From JAAYCI01 sp964550985 (lineage in GTDB: Bacteria; Bacillota; Clostridia; Oscillospirales; Ruminococcaceae), in assembly GCA_964550985.1 (NCBI GenBank), contig CAZKBM010000072.1:1-15789 (forward strand): a DNA stretch of 15,789 nucleotides, given 5' to 3'. Position numbers and translations under genes: made by a program. This document shows positions 1 through 7,730 of the stretch, piece after piece; positions within the stretch are counted from its first letter, which is position 1, and every line of letters starts with the position of its first letter. Below the pieces are notes generated by a model. The model saw only the letters and a program-made list of their open reading frames with translations, did not search any database and was not told the origin of the DNA.

Positions 1-261
1 AGACGTAAGCACCTGTTTGCCTTTTGGGGTAAGCTGCGTCATGCCACGGCTGTGGCCCCCTTTTTCTGAAAGCACCACGGCAAAACCCAGCTCCTCCTCC
101 ATAGTGTGTATAATGCGCATGGCCTTGGTGTAACTCATCCCCATGGCCTGGGTGGCCTTTTTAATCGAGGAGAACGTCTCTATTTTTTCCAGCAATTCCA
201 TCGGCCCTACTGAAAAAAAGGGCCTCTTATTTCCAATTTTTAATCGGGTTACTATCCACAT
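1..261 (-). CDS. ModE-type winged-helix DNA-binding protein (C-terminus beyond window edge)
   Basis: The visible 87 residues form the N-terminal winged helix typical of the molybdate regulator ModE and its LysR-like relatives. Seen in the sequence: FFSVGPMELLEKIETF matches the ModE pattern in which a 'GpG..LL..I' turn leads into the first helix; SIKKATQAMGMSYTKAMRII is the helix-turn-helix; then a wing with EKGGHSRGMTQLTPKGKQVL, matching the family's GG...LT..G pattern. The ATG at 261 is preceded by AAGGGGGG and by in-frame stops, which fixes the start. Stand-alone versions of this domain in Clostridia are usually about 110-130 residues, so perhaps 25-40 residues lie outside the window; whether a molybdate-binding (MOP) domain follows cannot be seen. 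No molybdenum genes are visible here. Family assignment is good; the ligand and target genes are unknown. Confidence 0.82.
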   Translation of the reverse strand, partial: MWIVTRLKIGNKRPFFSVGPMELLEKIETFSSIKKATQAMGMSYTKAMRIIHTMEEELGFAVVLSEKGGHSRGMTQLTPKGKQVLTS

Positions 262-286
262 TGGGCGTCGCCCCCCTTCTTATCAA

Positions 287-315
287 AATATACCGCAATC
301 TCCTTATTGCGTCAA
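287..315 (-). promoter_or_regulatory. Sigma-A promoter of the ModE-type gene
   Basis: On the minus strand TTGACG (315-310) and TATATT (292-287) are separated by exactly 17 nt, ending 26 nt before the start codon. A 16-nt dyad, GGGTGT-TGAC-ACACCC at 336-351, lies about 20 nt upstream of the -35 box and could be a regulator site. Confidence 0.65.
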
Positions 316-372
316 TCTTATGCCAAACCCTTTGAGGGTGTTGACACACCCGGTAGCCTGATTTCTATTCAA

Positions 373-482
373 CTTATTACAGTTTCTCAAAAGGTTGCGC
401 TGCAAGCTTTTGCTAGAAACTGTTATGCAGCGCCTGGTTTTGCCCGTTTTTATGCGCTACAGTTTGTTAATATGCTGTAAAA
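373..482 (-). repeat. Interspersed 3' element, copy A (inverted partner of 7586-7692)
   Basis: Read on the minus strand, this stretch lies 47 nt after the stop of the LytTR gene and aligns along its whole length with copy B on the plus strand. A 23-nt core (414-436) is identical to 7632-7654 and contains GGCGCTGCATAACAGTTT. The 45 nt before the end of the core align without gaps, with mostly transition differences. The distal half folds into a long hairpin at 380-422: CAGTTTCT pairs with AGAAACTG, CAAAAG with CTTTTG and TTGC with GCAA around a 3-nt tip. No T-tract follows, so it is not a standard intrinsic terminator. It is a repeat family or conserved 3'-UTR structure of unknown function. 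Confidence 0.7.
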
Positions 483-528
483 ACTTGGGTATGTGTTTTT
501 TTCCTAAGCGGGGCATTACTGCCTCCCC

Positions 529-1260
529 TTACCTTGTGCGGTAGCGCCCCGCTTCGGCTTCCTTCTGCCAGTTGTGAAAAGCCTCGGCACATGTTTCTGC
601 ATCGGCGCGCCGGATGTATACTGTGCTTCCGTCTTTCATAATAAAGTCATGCTCTACCTTTTGTACATGGTTCATGTTTACAATAAAACTTTTGTGGCAA
701 CGGATAAAGGGCGGGCTGGGCAGTTGGCACATAAAGCTGGTAATCGTCATGGTGGTGCCGGTTTCCAGCAGGCCCTGTGCGGTGTGTACCACGCATCTGT
801 GGTTAAATACCTCAATATGGCTAATGCTGTTAAAGTTAAGCTCTACCCGCCGCCCACGCGCGTTAATAACACAGGAATGACCCCGTGTATTCCTGCTTTT
901 TAATTCGGCTTGCAGCACGTTTTTTACCGCATCTTGCTCTATGGGCTTAACCAGGTAATGCCGCGCGCCCACCTCAAACGCCTCGGGCATGTGCTGCCGG
1001 TTGGCTGAGGTAAGCGCAATGGCACAGCATTCGTCCGCCCTGCGCAGGGCACGGGCTGTTTCCATGCCCGAAAGGCCGGTTAATTGTAAGGAGATAAAAA
1101 CAAGGTCATATTTTCCGCCCGGTTTCGAGGCCAAAAATGCCTCGCCGGTTTGAAAATGGCAAATCTCCGCCGCAACCTCCAGGCAGTCCATCCACATAAT
1201 CAGCCGCCGTGCGTCTGCCATTACACTTTCGCACAGGGCAATCATCAAAATGGGTTCCAT
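529..1260 (-). CDS. LytTR-family response regulator with atypical receiver domain
   Basis: A 243-residue transcription regulator of the AgrA/ComE/VirR layout: receiver domain (about residues 3-120) then LytTR DNA-binding domain (about 134-238; visible markers HIEVFNHRCVVHT, FIRCHKSFIVNMNHV and KDGSTVYIRR). The start at 1260 is chosen because AGAAAGGGG lies 7-8 nt upstream; an upstream ATG at 1302 has no such site. The receiver keeps the Thr/Ser position (T84) and the Lys before Pro (K105), but the phospho-acceptor Asp is replaced by Ser57 in YDLVFISLQL, and the usual N-terminal Asp pair is reduced to Glu11-Ser12. It therefore probably is not phosphorylated in the usual way. No histidine kinase lies beside it. 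Its divergent neighbour, the giant GLUG surface protein, is the obvious candidate target, because LytTR regulators commonly control secreted and surface factors; that link is inference. Confidence 0.9.
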   Translation of the reverse strand: MEPILMIALCESVMADARRLIMWMDCLEVAAEICHFQTGEAFLASKPGGKYDLVFISLQLTGLSGMETARALRRADECCAIALTSANRQHMPEAFEVGARHYLVKPIEQDAVKNVLQAELKSRNTRGHSCVINARGRRVELNFNSISHIEVFNHRCVVHTAQGLLETGTTMTITSFMCQLPSPPFIRCHKSFIVNMNHVQKVEHDFIMKDGSTVYIRRADAETCAEAFHNWQKEAEAGRYRTR

Positions 1261-1311
1261 AAAATAGCCCCTTTCTAACGGAAACTGCTGCGTTTTTTGC
1301 AAGATAGAATG

Positions 1312-1320
1312 ATTGTAACA
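1312..1320 (-). promoter_or_regulatory. Extended -10 promoter of the LytTR gene
   Basis: On the minus strand TG-T-TACAAT (1320-1312) fits an extended -10 box about 50 nt upstream of the chosen start. The -35 region is poor (a TTTTCA-like sequence at a short spacing), so this is a tentative call. Confidence 0.4.
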
Positions 1321-1388
1321 CGCGATACAGGGTGAAAATTGTTTATATTTCCCAGTAAAATACCTCGTATTAGGGCGTAAGAGCAGAA

Positions 1389-1401
1389 ATTGCGGCGCAA
1401 T
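1389..1401. promoter_or_regulatory. 13-nt palindrome in the LytTR/GLUG divergent region
   Basis: ATTGCG-G-CGCAAT is a perfect 6-bp dyad centred on one base. It lies between the LytTR promoter and the GLUG-protein promoter, 53 nt before the latter's -35 box, where an operator would be expected. No clear paired LytTR direct repeats (ACAGTT-like, 12-13 nt apart) were found in this region, so the bound protein is unknown. Confidence 0.3.
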
Positions 1402-1453
1402 ATGTAAAAGGAATGGCTGCCTCGGCCTTTATTTACGCAGCGCAAGCCAGAGC

Positions 1454-1481
1454 TTGTAAGGTCTTACCCTGTGGGTATAAT
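1454..1481 (+). promoter_or_regulatory. Sigma-A promoter of the GLUG surface protein gene
   Basis: TTGTAA (1454-1459) and a consensus TATAAT (1476-1481) are 16 nt apart. The spacer starts with a small dyad GTAAG-GT-CTTAC (1456-1467). The predicted transcript start leaves a leader of about 55 nt. Confidence 0.65.
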
Positions 1482-1543
1482 GGGGGCCCGCACGCAAATA
1501 AGCCATGCCGATATGTGCTTGTGTAGGTGGGAGAAGAGCTGTG

Positions 1544-4500
1544 ATGGAGGTAAGGAAATTGAAAAAAAACGAGATAGCCAAAAGAGTACGGTGGCCTGCG
1601 GTGGTTTTGGCCACTGCCATGCTTTGTAGTTTGTTCCCCTACCAGGCCTTGGCCTTGGCGCCGCCGGCCCCGCCTGCAAAAGGGCTTATTGTACAGGTAA
1701 GCGCCCTAACGGCAGAGCAGGCAAACCAAACAGTGCCCCCAAAAACGGCGCTGGAGGAATTACCGCTGCCCAAAACGCTGTGTGCGGCTGTGCAAAGTGT
1801 ACAAGAGGCCCCGCCCAGCTCTTCTGTGCCGCCCGCCCAAAGCCTGCCTGAGGAGGCAGGCCAACCGCCCAGCGGCGAAATGCCGCCGGCAGATGGCCCA
1901 GCCCCCCCTGCGGAAGAAAGCCCCACTGCGCCACCCCCTGCTTTACAAGAGGATGGGGCGCAGGCGGAGCCAGAGCCAAAGCCGCAAAAGGCCCTGCTGC
2001 GTGCCAACGGCCTGCCTTTTGAAACCACGGCAGAGCTGCCCGTAAGCTGGGCCGCCGAGCCGGAGTACCAAGGGGAAACCGGAATAAGCTACCGCTTTAC
2101 GGCTGATTTTGGCCCGGAATACGTGCTGGCGGAAGGCCTGCATCCGCCTGTAATAACGGTGAAGGTGGAGGAAAACGGGGAAGGGCAGCGTGTGAAAGGC
2201 TTTGAAGCCCTGCCCGCAGAACTGCGCTTCCAAAGCGGGTATGCCCCCCAGCTGCCAGAAAAGTTAAGTGCCACTGCCGAGGCAAAGGGCGATGGGGCGC
2301 AGCAGACGGCAGAGGTGCCCGTGCTTTGGCAAAGCGACACATACCGTGCAGATACGGCCACCGGGCTGCATGTTTTTGTGGCAAGCCCCGGCCCCGGCTA
2401 TTTTTTGGCCGAGGGCCAGGCCGCGCCGCGCATTACCTTTATACAAAAAAGCCGTGGGCGCATGGTGGGCGCTGGCAGCGTGGCAAATCCGCTGCAAATC
2501 AGTTCGGTTTTGCAGATGGAAGAGATTGCCCTGCTGGTAAACCTGGGCAAACTGGAAGAGATGGTGTTTGGAAGCCCTGCCCTGCCGGTGTATTTTACCT
2601 TGATAACGGATTTGGACCTCTCCGGCTTTGGTGAGGGGTATGATGAGGGGCAGGGCTGGGCCCCCATTGGAAACAGCGCGCAAAACCCCTTCATCAGCCA
2701 TTTTGATGGTGGGGGCCACAAGCTTACCGGCCTGTATATAAACCGCCCAGGCTCTGATGCAGTGGGGCTGTTTGGATATATACGCGGGGGCACGGTGGCA
2801 AACCTGGGCCTTGTGGAGGCGCGCGTGAGCGGCGGCGAAGGAACCGGCGCCCTGGCGGGAAGGATGGAGGATAGCAGCCGCATAGAAAACAGCTTTGCCA
2901 GTGGCAGGGTAAACGGCCAGGGTAAAACAGGGGGCCTTGTAGGGGAATGCCTGCAAAGCAGCCTAAGCGGCAGCTACAGCGCCTGCCTGGTAAATGGGGC
3001 GGGCGGCGCGGGTGGCCTTGCCGGTTTTGTAGATGGGGAGCTGGCCGACTGTTACGCCCTGGGAGCCGTAAATGGACGCGGTGAAGGCACCGGGGGGCTT
3101 GTGGGCCGTTTTGTGGGCGGCAGCGCCTTGCGCTGTTATGCCAAGGGCTCGGTAAGCGGCGGGGCCAGCACTGGGGGCCTTTTGGGGGATGCGCAGAACA
3201 CCCGGCTGCAAAACCTGTACGCCGCAGGTGCGGTAAGCGGCGGCGCTTATGTGGGGGGCCTTGTGGGCCGGATACAGGGCGGGGGGCTAAGCCAGGCCTA
3301 TGCCATAGGCGCGGTGGTGGGCGCCGATAAAGTGGCGGGCCTTGCCGGGGGCGCTGCGGCTGTGCAGCTAAATGCCTGTGCGGCCCTGAACCCCAGTGTA
3401 AAAGGCGGCCAAAACAGCGCCCGGCTGGCGGGTGAAGCCGCCCCCGACGCGGTGCTTTTGGGCAATGTGGCTTTTGGGGCCATGGCAGATGAAGGCGTGG
3501 CAGGCTTCCCCGCGGGCAGTGGGGGCGCCCACGTGAACGGGGAGACAAAGACGGCGGGGGAAACTGCGCAAAACGGGTTTTTTGAAACCTTGTTTGCCGC
3601 CGATGAGGCCTGGGTGTATGCGGCTGCCAAGCTGCCGGGCTTTGGCATGGCGGCGGAATTGCCCCACCATTTGCGTGCTGCAGGCGCTTCCCCCTTTGGC
3701 GGAGGGGATGGTTCAGCCGAGGCGAAGGCCTATGAAATTGAGACGCCGGAACAATTGCAAATGATGGCGGAACTGGTAAATGCGGGCGCCGCCCCCTATG
3801 CCGAGGCGGGAAGATACTATAAACTGACCCGGGACATCGACCTTGCCGCCTACGGGGCGGGCTATAACGGCGGCAAGGGTTGGCTGCCCATTGGGGTGAA
3901 AAGCGGCCATGCGTTTTTGGGCAATTTTGATGGCGGCGGCTATGCCATTCGCGGCCTGTATATAGAAAACCCAGTTGGTGGGTCGGGCGCTTACGAGGCC
4001 ACCGGCCTATTTGGAATAGCCACCGGTAGTACCATTAAAAATGTGACGCTGGAAGAAGCGGATGTTACCGGGGCCGACAATACCGGCGGCGTGGTAGGCC
4101 GTTTGCAGACAAGCCCTGCGGGTGTGTTTACCGGCTGCAAAGCCTCGGGCCGCGTGGCGGGCCAAAACGCGGTGGGCGGGTTGGTTGGCAACCGGGGAGG
4201 CAACATCACCCTGGACAACTGCTCCTCCTCCGCCAGCGTAAGCGGGGTTTCCAGCGTGGGCGGGGTGCTGGGCTCCTCCGCCGGGCCATTTAGCTATTGT
4301 TTTGCCACCGGGCCGGTAAGCGGCATAAGTAACTATGTTGGGGGCCTTGTGGGGAATAATTCCACGGGTTCTATCAGTTATAGCTACGCCACGGGCTGTG
4401 TTACAAGCTGGGGCACCATGGTGGGGGGGCTGGCCGGCAGCTGTAACAGCGGGGCCATCACCTATAGTTATGCCAGCGGCCATGTAAGCGGCGGCGACTA

Positions 4501-7500
4501 TGTCGGCGGCCTGTTGGGCCTTTCGGGACCGGGCTACAGCATTGAGCACTGCTATGCCCTGGGCGCTGTAAGTGGCAAAACGCTTGTGGGGGGTATTGCG
4601 GGCAGTTTTCAGGGGGCTAACCTGCGCTATTGTTACGCCACCGGCGCTATAAAAGGCAGCGATATGGTAGGGGGCATCACAGGCCGTTTGGGCAGCCCCT
4701 ATGGCGGCAATGTATATGCAGACCACTGCTTTGCCCTGAATATTTCGGTAACGGGCAGTGTTTCGGGCCATGGGCGGGTGTATGGCGGGGTACTGTTAAA
4801 AAATATGGGTACGCCTGTAAAAGCTTACACAGGCAATAACCTGGCTTTTGCGGGTATGACGGACGGCAAAGGTACGGTGCTGGCCGGTGGCAATAATGGC
4901 ACAGATAAAAACGGGGCTTCTAAAACCGCTGAGGAGATTGCCCATGCCACCGAGTTTACGGCCCTATTTTTGAACGATGTCAAATGGACCTATGTTTCGG
5001 GTATGCTGCCGGGTTTTGGCGCCGGGGTGGAGATGCCCTATCATCTGCTGCCCGGCGGGCTTTCCCCCTTTGGCGGCGGGGATGGCTTAAGTGAGGATAC
5101 GGCCTATGAAATTGCCACGGTGCGCCAGCTGGAATGGATGGCCCACCTGGTGAATACCGGCACGGCCCCCTATGCTGAAGCGGGTAGGTACTTTAAACTG
5201 GTGGCCGATTTAAACCTTGCCGTTTGTGCCGAGGGGTATAACGGCGGCCTTGGCTGGAACCCCATTGGCAGCAGCGCCGGAAAAGAGTTTTTGGGATATT
5301 TTAACGGTGGGGGGCACAGCATTACCGGGCTGTATATCCAAAACAGCGGCCAGGCAGCCTACCGGTATACCGGGTTGTTTGGCTGCGTAAAAGGCGGTTG
5401 TGTAAAGGCGCTGGACGTGTTGGGCGTCAATATTGAAGCCGCCGAAAATACCGGCGCGGTGGCGGGCGCGGTGACGGCGGGTGGCGTGGTTGCCGAGTGC
5501 TATGCAGCGGGCAGGGTGAGTGGTGCGCAAAATGTGGGCGGCCTTGTGGGGCAGGCTTTGGGAGGCATAATTGAAAACAGCTATAGTATCGCCGCGGTTT
5601 TAGGCGGGCAAAATGTGGGTGGCGTAGTGGGCGCGGTTGAGGCTGGCGGGGCGGCCTCTTACTGCTACGCGGTGGGCCCCGTGCAGGGTGAAACAATGGC
5701 CGGTGGTGTGGCGGGCCTTGTGCAGGGCGGTAGCCTTACAAACTGCGCCGCACTGGGGCAAACGGTTGCAGTGGCGCAGGCCCCCGCCGGGCGGCTTGCC
5801 GCCCAGGTTAGCGGAAGCCTTGCTGGCGGGCGCGCTCTGTACAGTATGGGCACGGGCGGCGGCGTAGCCTTTGGCGGCCAAAATGTGGCCAGCGGCAGCG
5901 GCGGGGCCAATATGGGCGCGGCCGATGCGCTGAACGCCGCATTTTGGAAGGACGATGGCAATTGGGCCACCAAAGGCTGGGACGCGGGCATTTGGAAGCT
6001 GGAGGACGGAAAACTGCCCATTTTACGGGTGAATGGCCCTGCAAGTGGGGATTCGGGCCTGTACCTTACACCAAGGGACGCGGCGTATTTTACCGCTGGC
6101 TTAAACCAAACCATTTTCCCTTACGATGGTACGGTAAAACTGCCCAGCCTTACGGTGCGGTTTGGCAACCAAATTTTACAAAATGAAGTGGATTATGACT
6201 ACGCCATTACCAGCGTCGACGGTTTGGGCACGAGTGCCGGCGTCAATGCCGGCCTAGTGCGCATAACGGTGCGTGGCAAAGGGAATTACACGGGCAGTAT
6301 GCCGGTATTATATAGCATTAGTAAACGCCTACTGGTTATAAAAGCCGATGATAAGGCGGTTCAGGTGGGTGAAGCGCTGCCTGCCCCAACCCTAAGCTAC
6401 ACGGGGTTTGTAGGGGATGAGGGGCCTGGTAACACCTTTGCCGCCCAGGCGCAGGCGCGCTACACAGTGGAAAACACAGGCATAGCCGGAAGTTACCCCA
6501 TACGTATTGCGGCCCCTGCCCAGTTAAATACCGGCCACGGGGCCAACTACACCCTGCTGTACCAAGAGGGCACCCTGACAGTGACCGAACTACCCAGCTA
6601 TACCTTGGCGGCGCAGGCGGGCGTGGGGGGTAGCATCACCCCGGCGGGCCAGGTGGTGGTAAAAGCGGGGGAAAACCAAACCTTTTCTATTAAACCGGCC
6701 AGTGGCTACCGTATTTCCGCCGTAAAGGTGGATGGAGCCAACCAGGGGGCCATTGAAAGCTACACCTTTACAAAGCTGACGGCAAACCACAGCATCCAGG
6801 CAATTTTTGAGCCCGAGGCAGGGCAGAGCACCAGCGCCGGCGGGGCAGGTTCTGATTTCGGTGGCGGCGGTACTGGCTCTGGCGGTAGTGGCGCAAGCTC
6901 CGGCGGCGGCAGTACAGGCTCTAGCGGCGGCAGCGCCCCAGGCGGGGGCATGGCCTCGCAAAGTACTTCGGCCTTGCAAGGCGGGCAAGGCGATGGCCAA
7001 AGCAATGTGCAAAACCCGGCAGGCGGTGGGCAAACAGCCGGTGGCCAGGGCGGAGGCAAAACCCCTGCCCCGCCGGTGCAGCAGCTTAACACAGGCGGCC
7101 AGGCGGCAACGGCCAGGGGGGATAAGGCCACCTCGGGGCCTGCTTCAGAGGAAAGGCTGCATATTCCACACATAACAGATGGGGGAGATTTTGACATTAA
7201 AATGGGGGAATCCTTTACCCTTAAAGCGGAAAAGGGCAGCCTGCAATGGGATGAAACCCGCCTGCACGGGGTGTATGATGAAGCGGTGGGCGCCTATGTT
7301 TTTACAGCGCTTGAAACCGGAACCACACAGATTATCAGTACCGACCAGAGTGGCGATGAAACCTTGATTACCGTGAAAATTGAGGATGGGCAGGTGCCCC
7401 TGGCAAGGGCCAAAAGTTTGGGGCCGCCGCTTTGGATGTGGATAGTCCTACCGGCCCTTTTGGCGCTGGCAGTCTTTTTAATCCTCTTTTTCTGGCGCCG

Positions 7501-7564
7501 CAAAAAAAGGGAAGAGGAGGAAAAGGCGGAAAAGGAGGCTGGAACCGGCGGCCAGGAGGAGTGA
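1544..7564 (+). CDS. Giant GLUG-repeat, MBG-domain cell-surface protein with C-terminal membrane anchor
   Basis: A secreted, membrane-anchored protein of 2006 residues, probably a surface adhesin-like or matrix protein; no enzymatic motif was seen. In order: signal peptide (basic KKNEIAKRVRW then a hydrophobic core ending near ALALA); Pro-rich stretch (about 65-145); two related beta domains (about 163-213 and 255-303) with ELPVSW/EVPVLW starts and Y.LAEG..P ends; three GLUG modules A (315-717), B (730-1175) and C (1188-1500) with 7, 8 and 4 VGGLVG-like motifs interleaved with CYA.G.VSG; an Ig-like domain with FPYDGT (about 1503-1595); an MBG-type domain (1596-1681); a YTLAAQAGVGGSITP repeat domain of InlB/Flg_new type (1686-1758); Gly/Ser/Gln-rich linker (to about 1868); a last beta domain; one transmembrane helix (about 1963-1984) and a charged tail. 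There is no LPXTG. ATG 1544 has GGTGGGAG 10 nt upstream; TTG 1559 with GGAGG 7 nt upstream is a real rival start and gives an equally good signal peptide. Confidence 0.92.
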   Translation: MEVRKLKKNEIAKRVRWPAVVLATAMLCSLFPYQALALAPPAPPAKGLIVQVSALTAEQANQTVPPKTALEELPLPKTLCAAVQSVQEAPPSSSVPPAQSLPEEAGQPPSGEMPPADGPAPPAEESPTAPPPALQEDGAQAEPEPKPQKALLRANGLPFETTAELPVSWAAEPEYQGETGISYRFTADFGPEYVLAEGLHPPVITVKVEENGEGQRVKGFEALPAELRFQSGYAPQLPEKLSATAEAKGDGAQQTAEVPVLWQSDTYRADTATGLHVFVASPGPGYFLAEGQAAPRITFIQKSRGRMVGAGSVANPLQISSVLQMEEIALLVNLGKLEEMVFGSPALPVYFTLITDLDLSGFGEGYDEGQGWAPIGNSAQNPFISHFDGGGHKLTGLYINRPGSDAVGLFGYIRGGTVANLGLVEARVSGGEGTGALAGRMEDSSRIENSFASGRVNGQGKTGGLVGECLQSSLSGSYSACLVNGAGGAGGLAGFVDGELADCYALGAVNGRGEGTGGLVGRFVGGSALRCYAKGSVSGGASTGGLLGDAQNTRLQNLYAAGAVSGGAYVGGLVGRIQGGGLSQAYAIGAVVGADKVAGLAGGAAAVQLNACAALNPSVKGGQNSARLAGEAAPDAVLLGNVAFGAMADEGVAGFPAGSGGAHVNGETKTAGETAQNGFFETLFAADEAWVYAAAKLPGFGMAAELPHHLRAAGASPFGGGDGSAEAKAYEIETPEQLQMMAELVNAGAAPYAEAGRYYKLTRDIDLAAYGAGYNGGKGWLPIGVKSGHAFLGNFDGGGYAIRGLYIENPVGGSGAYEATGLFGIATGSTIKNVTLEEADVTGADNTGGVVGRLQTSPAGVFTGCKASGRVAGQNAVGGLVGNRGGNITLDNCSSSASVSGVSSVGGVLGSSAGPFSYCFATGPVSGISNYVGGLVGNNSTGSISYSYATGCVTSWGTMVGGLAGSCNSGAITYSYASGHVSGGDYVGGLLGLSGPGYSIEHCYALGAVSGKTLVGGIAGSFQGANLRYCYATGAIKGSDMVGGITGRLGSPYGGNVYADHCFALNISVTGSVSGHGRVYGGVLLKNMGTPVKAYTGNNLAFAGMTDGKGTVLAGGNNGTDKNGASKTAEEIAHATEFTALFLNDVKWTYVSGMLPGFGAGVEMPYHLLPGGLSPFGGGDGLSEDTAYEIATVRQLEWMAHLVNTGTAPYAEAGRYFKLVADLNLAVCAEGYNGGLGWNPIGSSAGKEFLGYFNGGGHSITGLYIQNSGQAAYRYTGLFGCVKGGCVKALDVLGVNIEAAENTGAVAGAVTAGGVVAECYAAGRVSGAQNVGGLVGQALGGIIENSYSIAAVLGGQNVGGVVGAVEAGGAASYCYAVGPVQGETMAGGVAGLVQGGSLTNCAALGQTVAVAQAPAGRLAAQVSGSLAGGRALYSMGTGGGVAFGGQNVASGSGGANMGAADALNAAFWKDDGNWATKGWDAGIWKLEDGKLPILRVNGPASGDSGLYLTPRDAAYFTAGLNQTIFPYDGTVKLPSLTVRFGNQILQNEVDYDYAITSVDGLGTSAGVNAGLVRITVRGKGNYTGSMPVLYSISKRLLVIKADDKAVQVGEALPAPTLSYTGFVGDEGPGNTFAAQAQARYTVENTGIAGSYPIRIAAPAQLNTGHGANYTLLYQEGTLTVTELPSYTLAAQAGVGGSITPAGQVVVKAGENQTFSIKPASGYRISAVKVDGANQGAIESYTFTKLTANHSIQAIFEPEAGQSTSAGGAGSDFGGGGTGSGGSGASSGGGSTGSSGGSAPGGGMASQSTSALQGGQGDGQSNVQNPAGGGQTAGGQGGGKTPAPPVQQLNTGGQAATARGDKATSGPASEERLHIPHITDGGDFDIKMGESFTLKAEKGSLQWDETRLHGVYDEAVGAYVFTALETGTTQIISTDQSGDETLITVKIEDGQVPLARAKSLGPPLWMWIVLPALLALAVFLILFFWRRKKREEEEKAEKEAGTGGQEE
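2486..6040 (+). repeat. Three tandem GLUG modules inside the surface protein gene
   Basis: Modules A, B and C share one plan: a start such as AYEI.T..QL..MA.LVN, a GYNGG.GW.PIG segment, F.GGGH.I.GLYI, then serial GLUG units. At the A/B and B/C junctions FGGGDG is encoded at 3695 and again at 5069, a 1374-nt (458-codon) period. DNA similarity remains readable there: compare CCCCTTTGGCGG near 3691 with the same string near 5065, and GCCCCCTATGC at about 3791 and 5166. Such repeats can shrink or grow by recombination without breaking the frame. Confidence 0.8.
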
Positions 7565-7585
7565 AGGGCCACCCATAAAGAACCA

Positions 7586-7692
7586 TTTTACAGCAAATGA
7601 ACGAGATGCGGCGTATGAGGATAGGCCAAAACAGGCGCTGCATAACAGTTTCTAACAAAGGTTTACCATGCAGTTCTTTGAAGAACAGTAAG
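7586..7692 (+). repeat. Interspersed 3' element, copy B (inverted partner of 373-482)
   Basis: Starts 21 nt after the stop codon of the GLUG gene with TTTTACAGCA, as copy A does in its own orientation. The 23-nt core 7632-7654 is identical to copy A. The distal hairpin is less perfect than in A but is kept through different bases: CAAAG (7655-7659) pairs with CTTTG (7676-7680), and CAGTTTCT with AGAACAG through one bulge and one mismatch. The same position and orientation relative to the upstream gene in both copies suggest a transcript-level role, or a mobile repeat that prefers 3' ends. Confidence 0.65.
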
Positions 7693-7697
7693 AAAAG

Positions 7698-7730
7698 CTG
7701 TACCCAAAAGAGAGGAACCTGTGCCCAAAA
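7698..7730 (+). repeat. Two 12-nt direct repeats 21 nt apart
   Basis: CTGTACCCAAAA (7698-7709) and CTGTGCCCAAAA (7719-7730) differ at one base and are offset by 21 nt, two helical turns. They lie between converging genes just past copy B. This could be a protein site or chance; nothing else identifies it. Confidence 0.35.

Noticed and set aside
143..361. Plus-strand 72-codon frame at the left edge
   Set aside because: Antisense to the ModE-type gene and its promoter, no ribosome site, no family resemblance.
341..369. Plus-strand TTGACA-17-TCTATT promoter-like sequence
   Set aside because: The -10 match is weak and no gene follows on the plus strand; the TTGACA is part of a dyad.
2264..2956. 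Minus-strand 230-codon frame inside the GLUG gene
   Set aside because: Antisense shadow of the surface protein with no motif or ribosome site.
2724..3548. Minus-strand 274-codon frame inside the GLUG gene
   Set aside because: Its Pro/Arg/His-rich translation is the expected reverse reading of Gly/Ala-rich repeats; no start signal or domain.
373..7692. The LytTR/GLUG region as a transposon with terminal inverted repeats
   Set aside because: No transposase, recombinase or target-site duplication was seen, and the element orientation is equally explained by 3'-UTR placement; kept only as one hypothesis in the findings.
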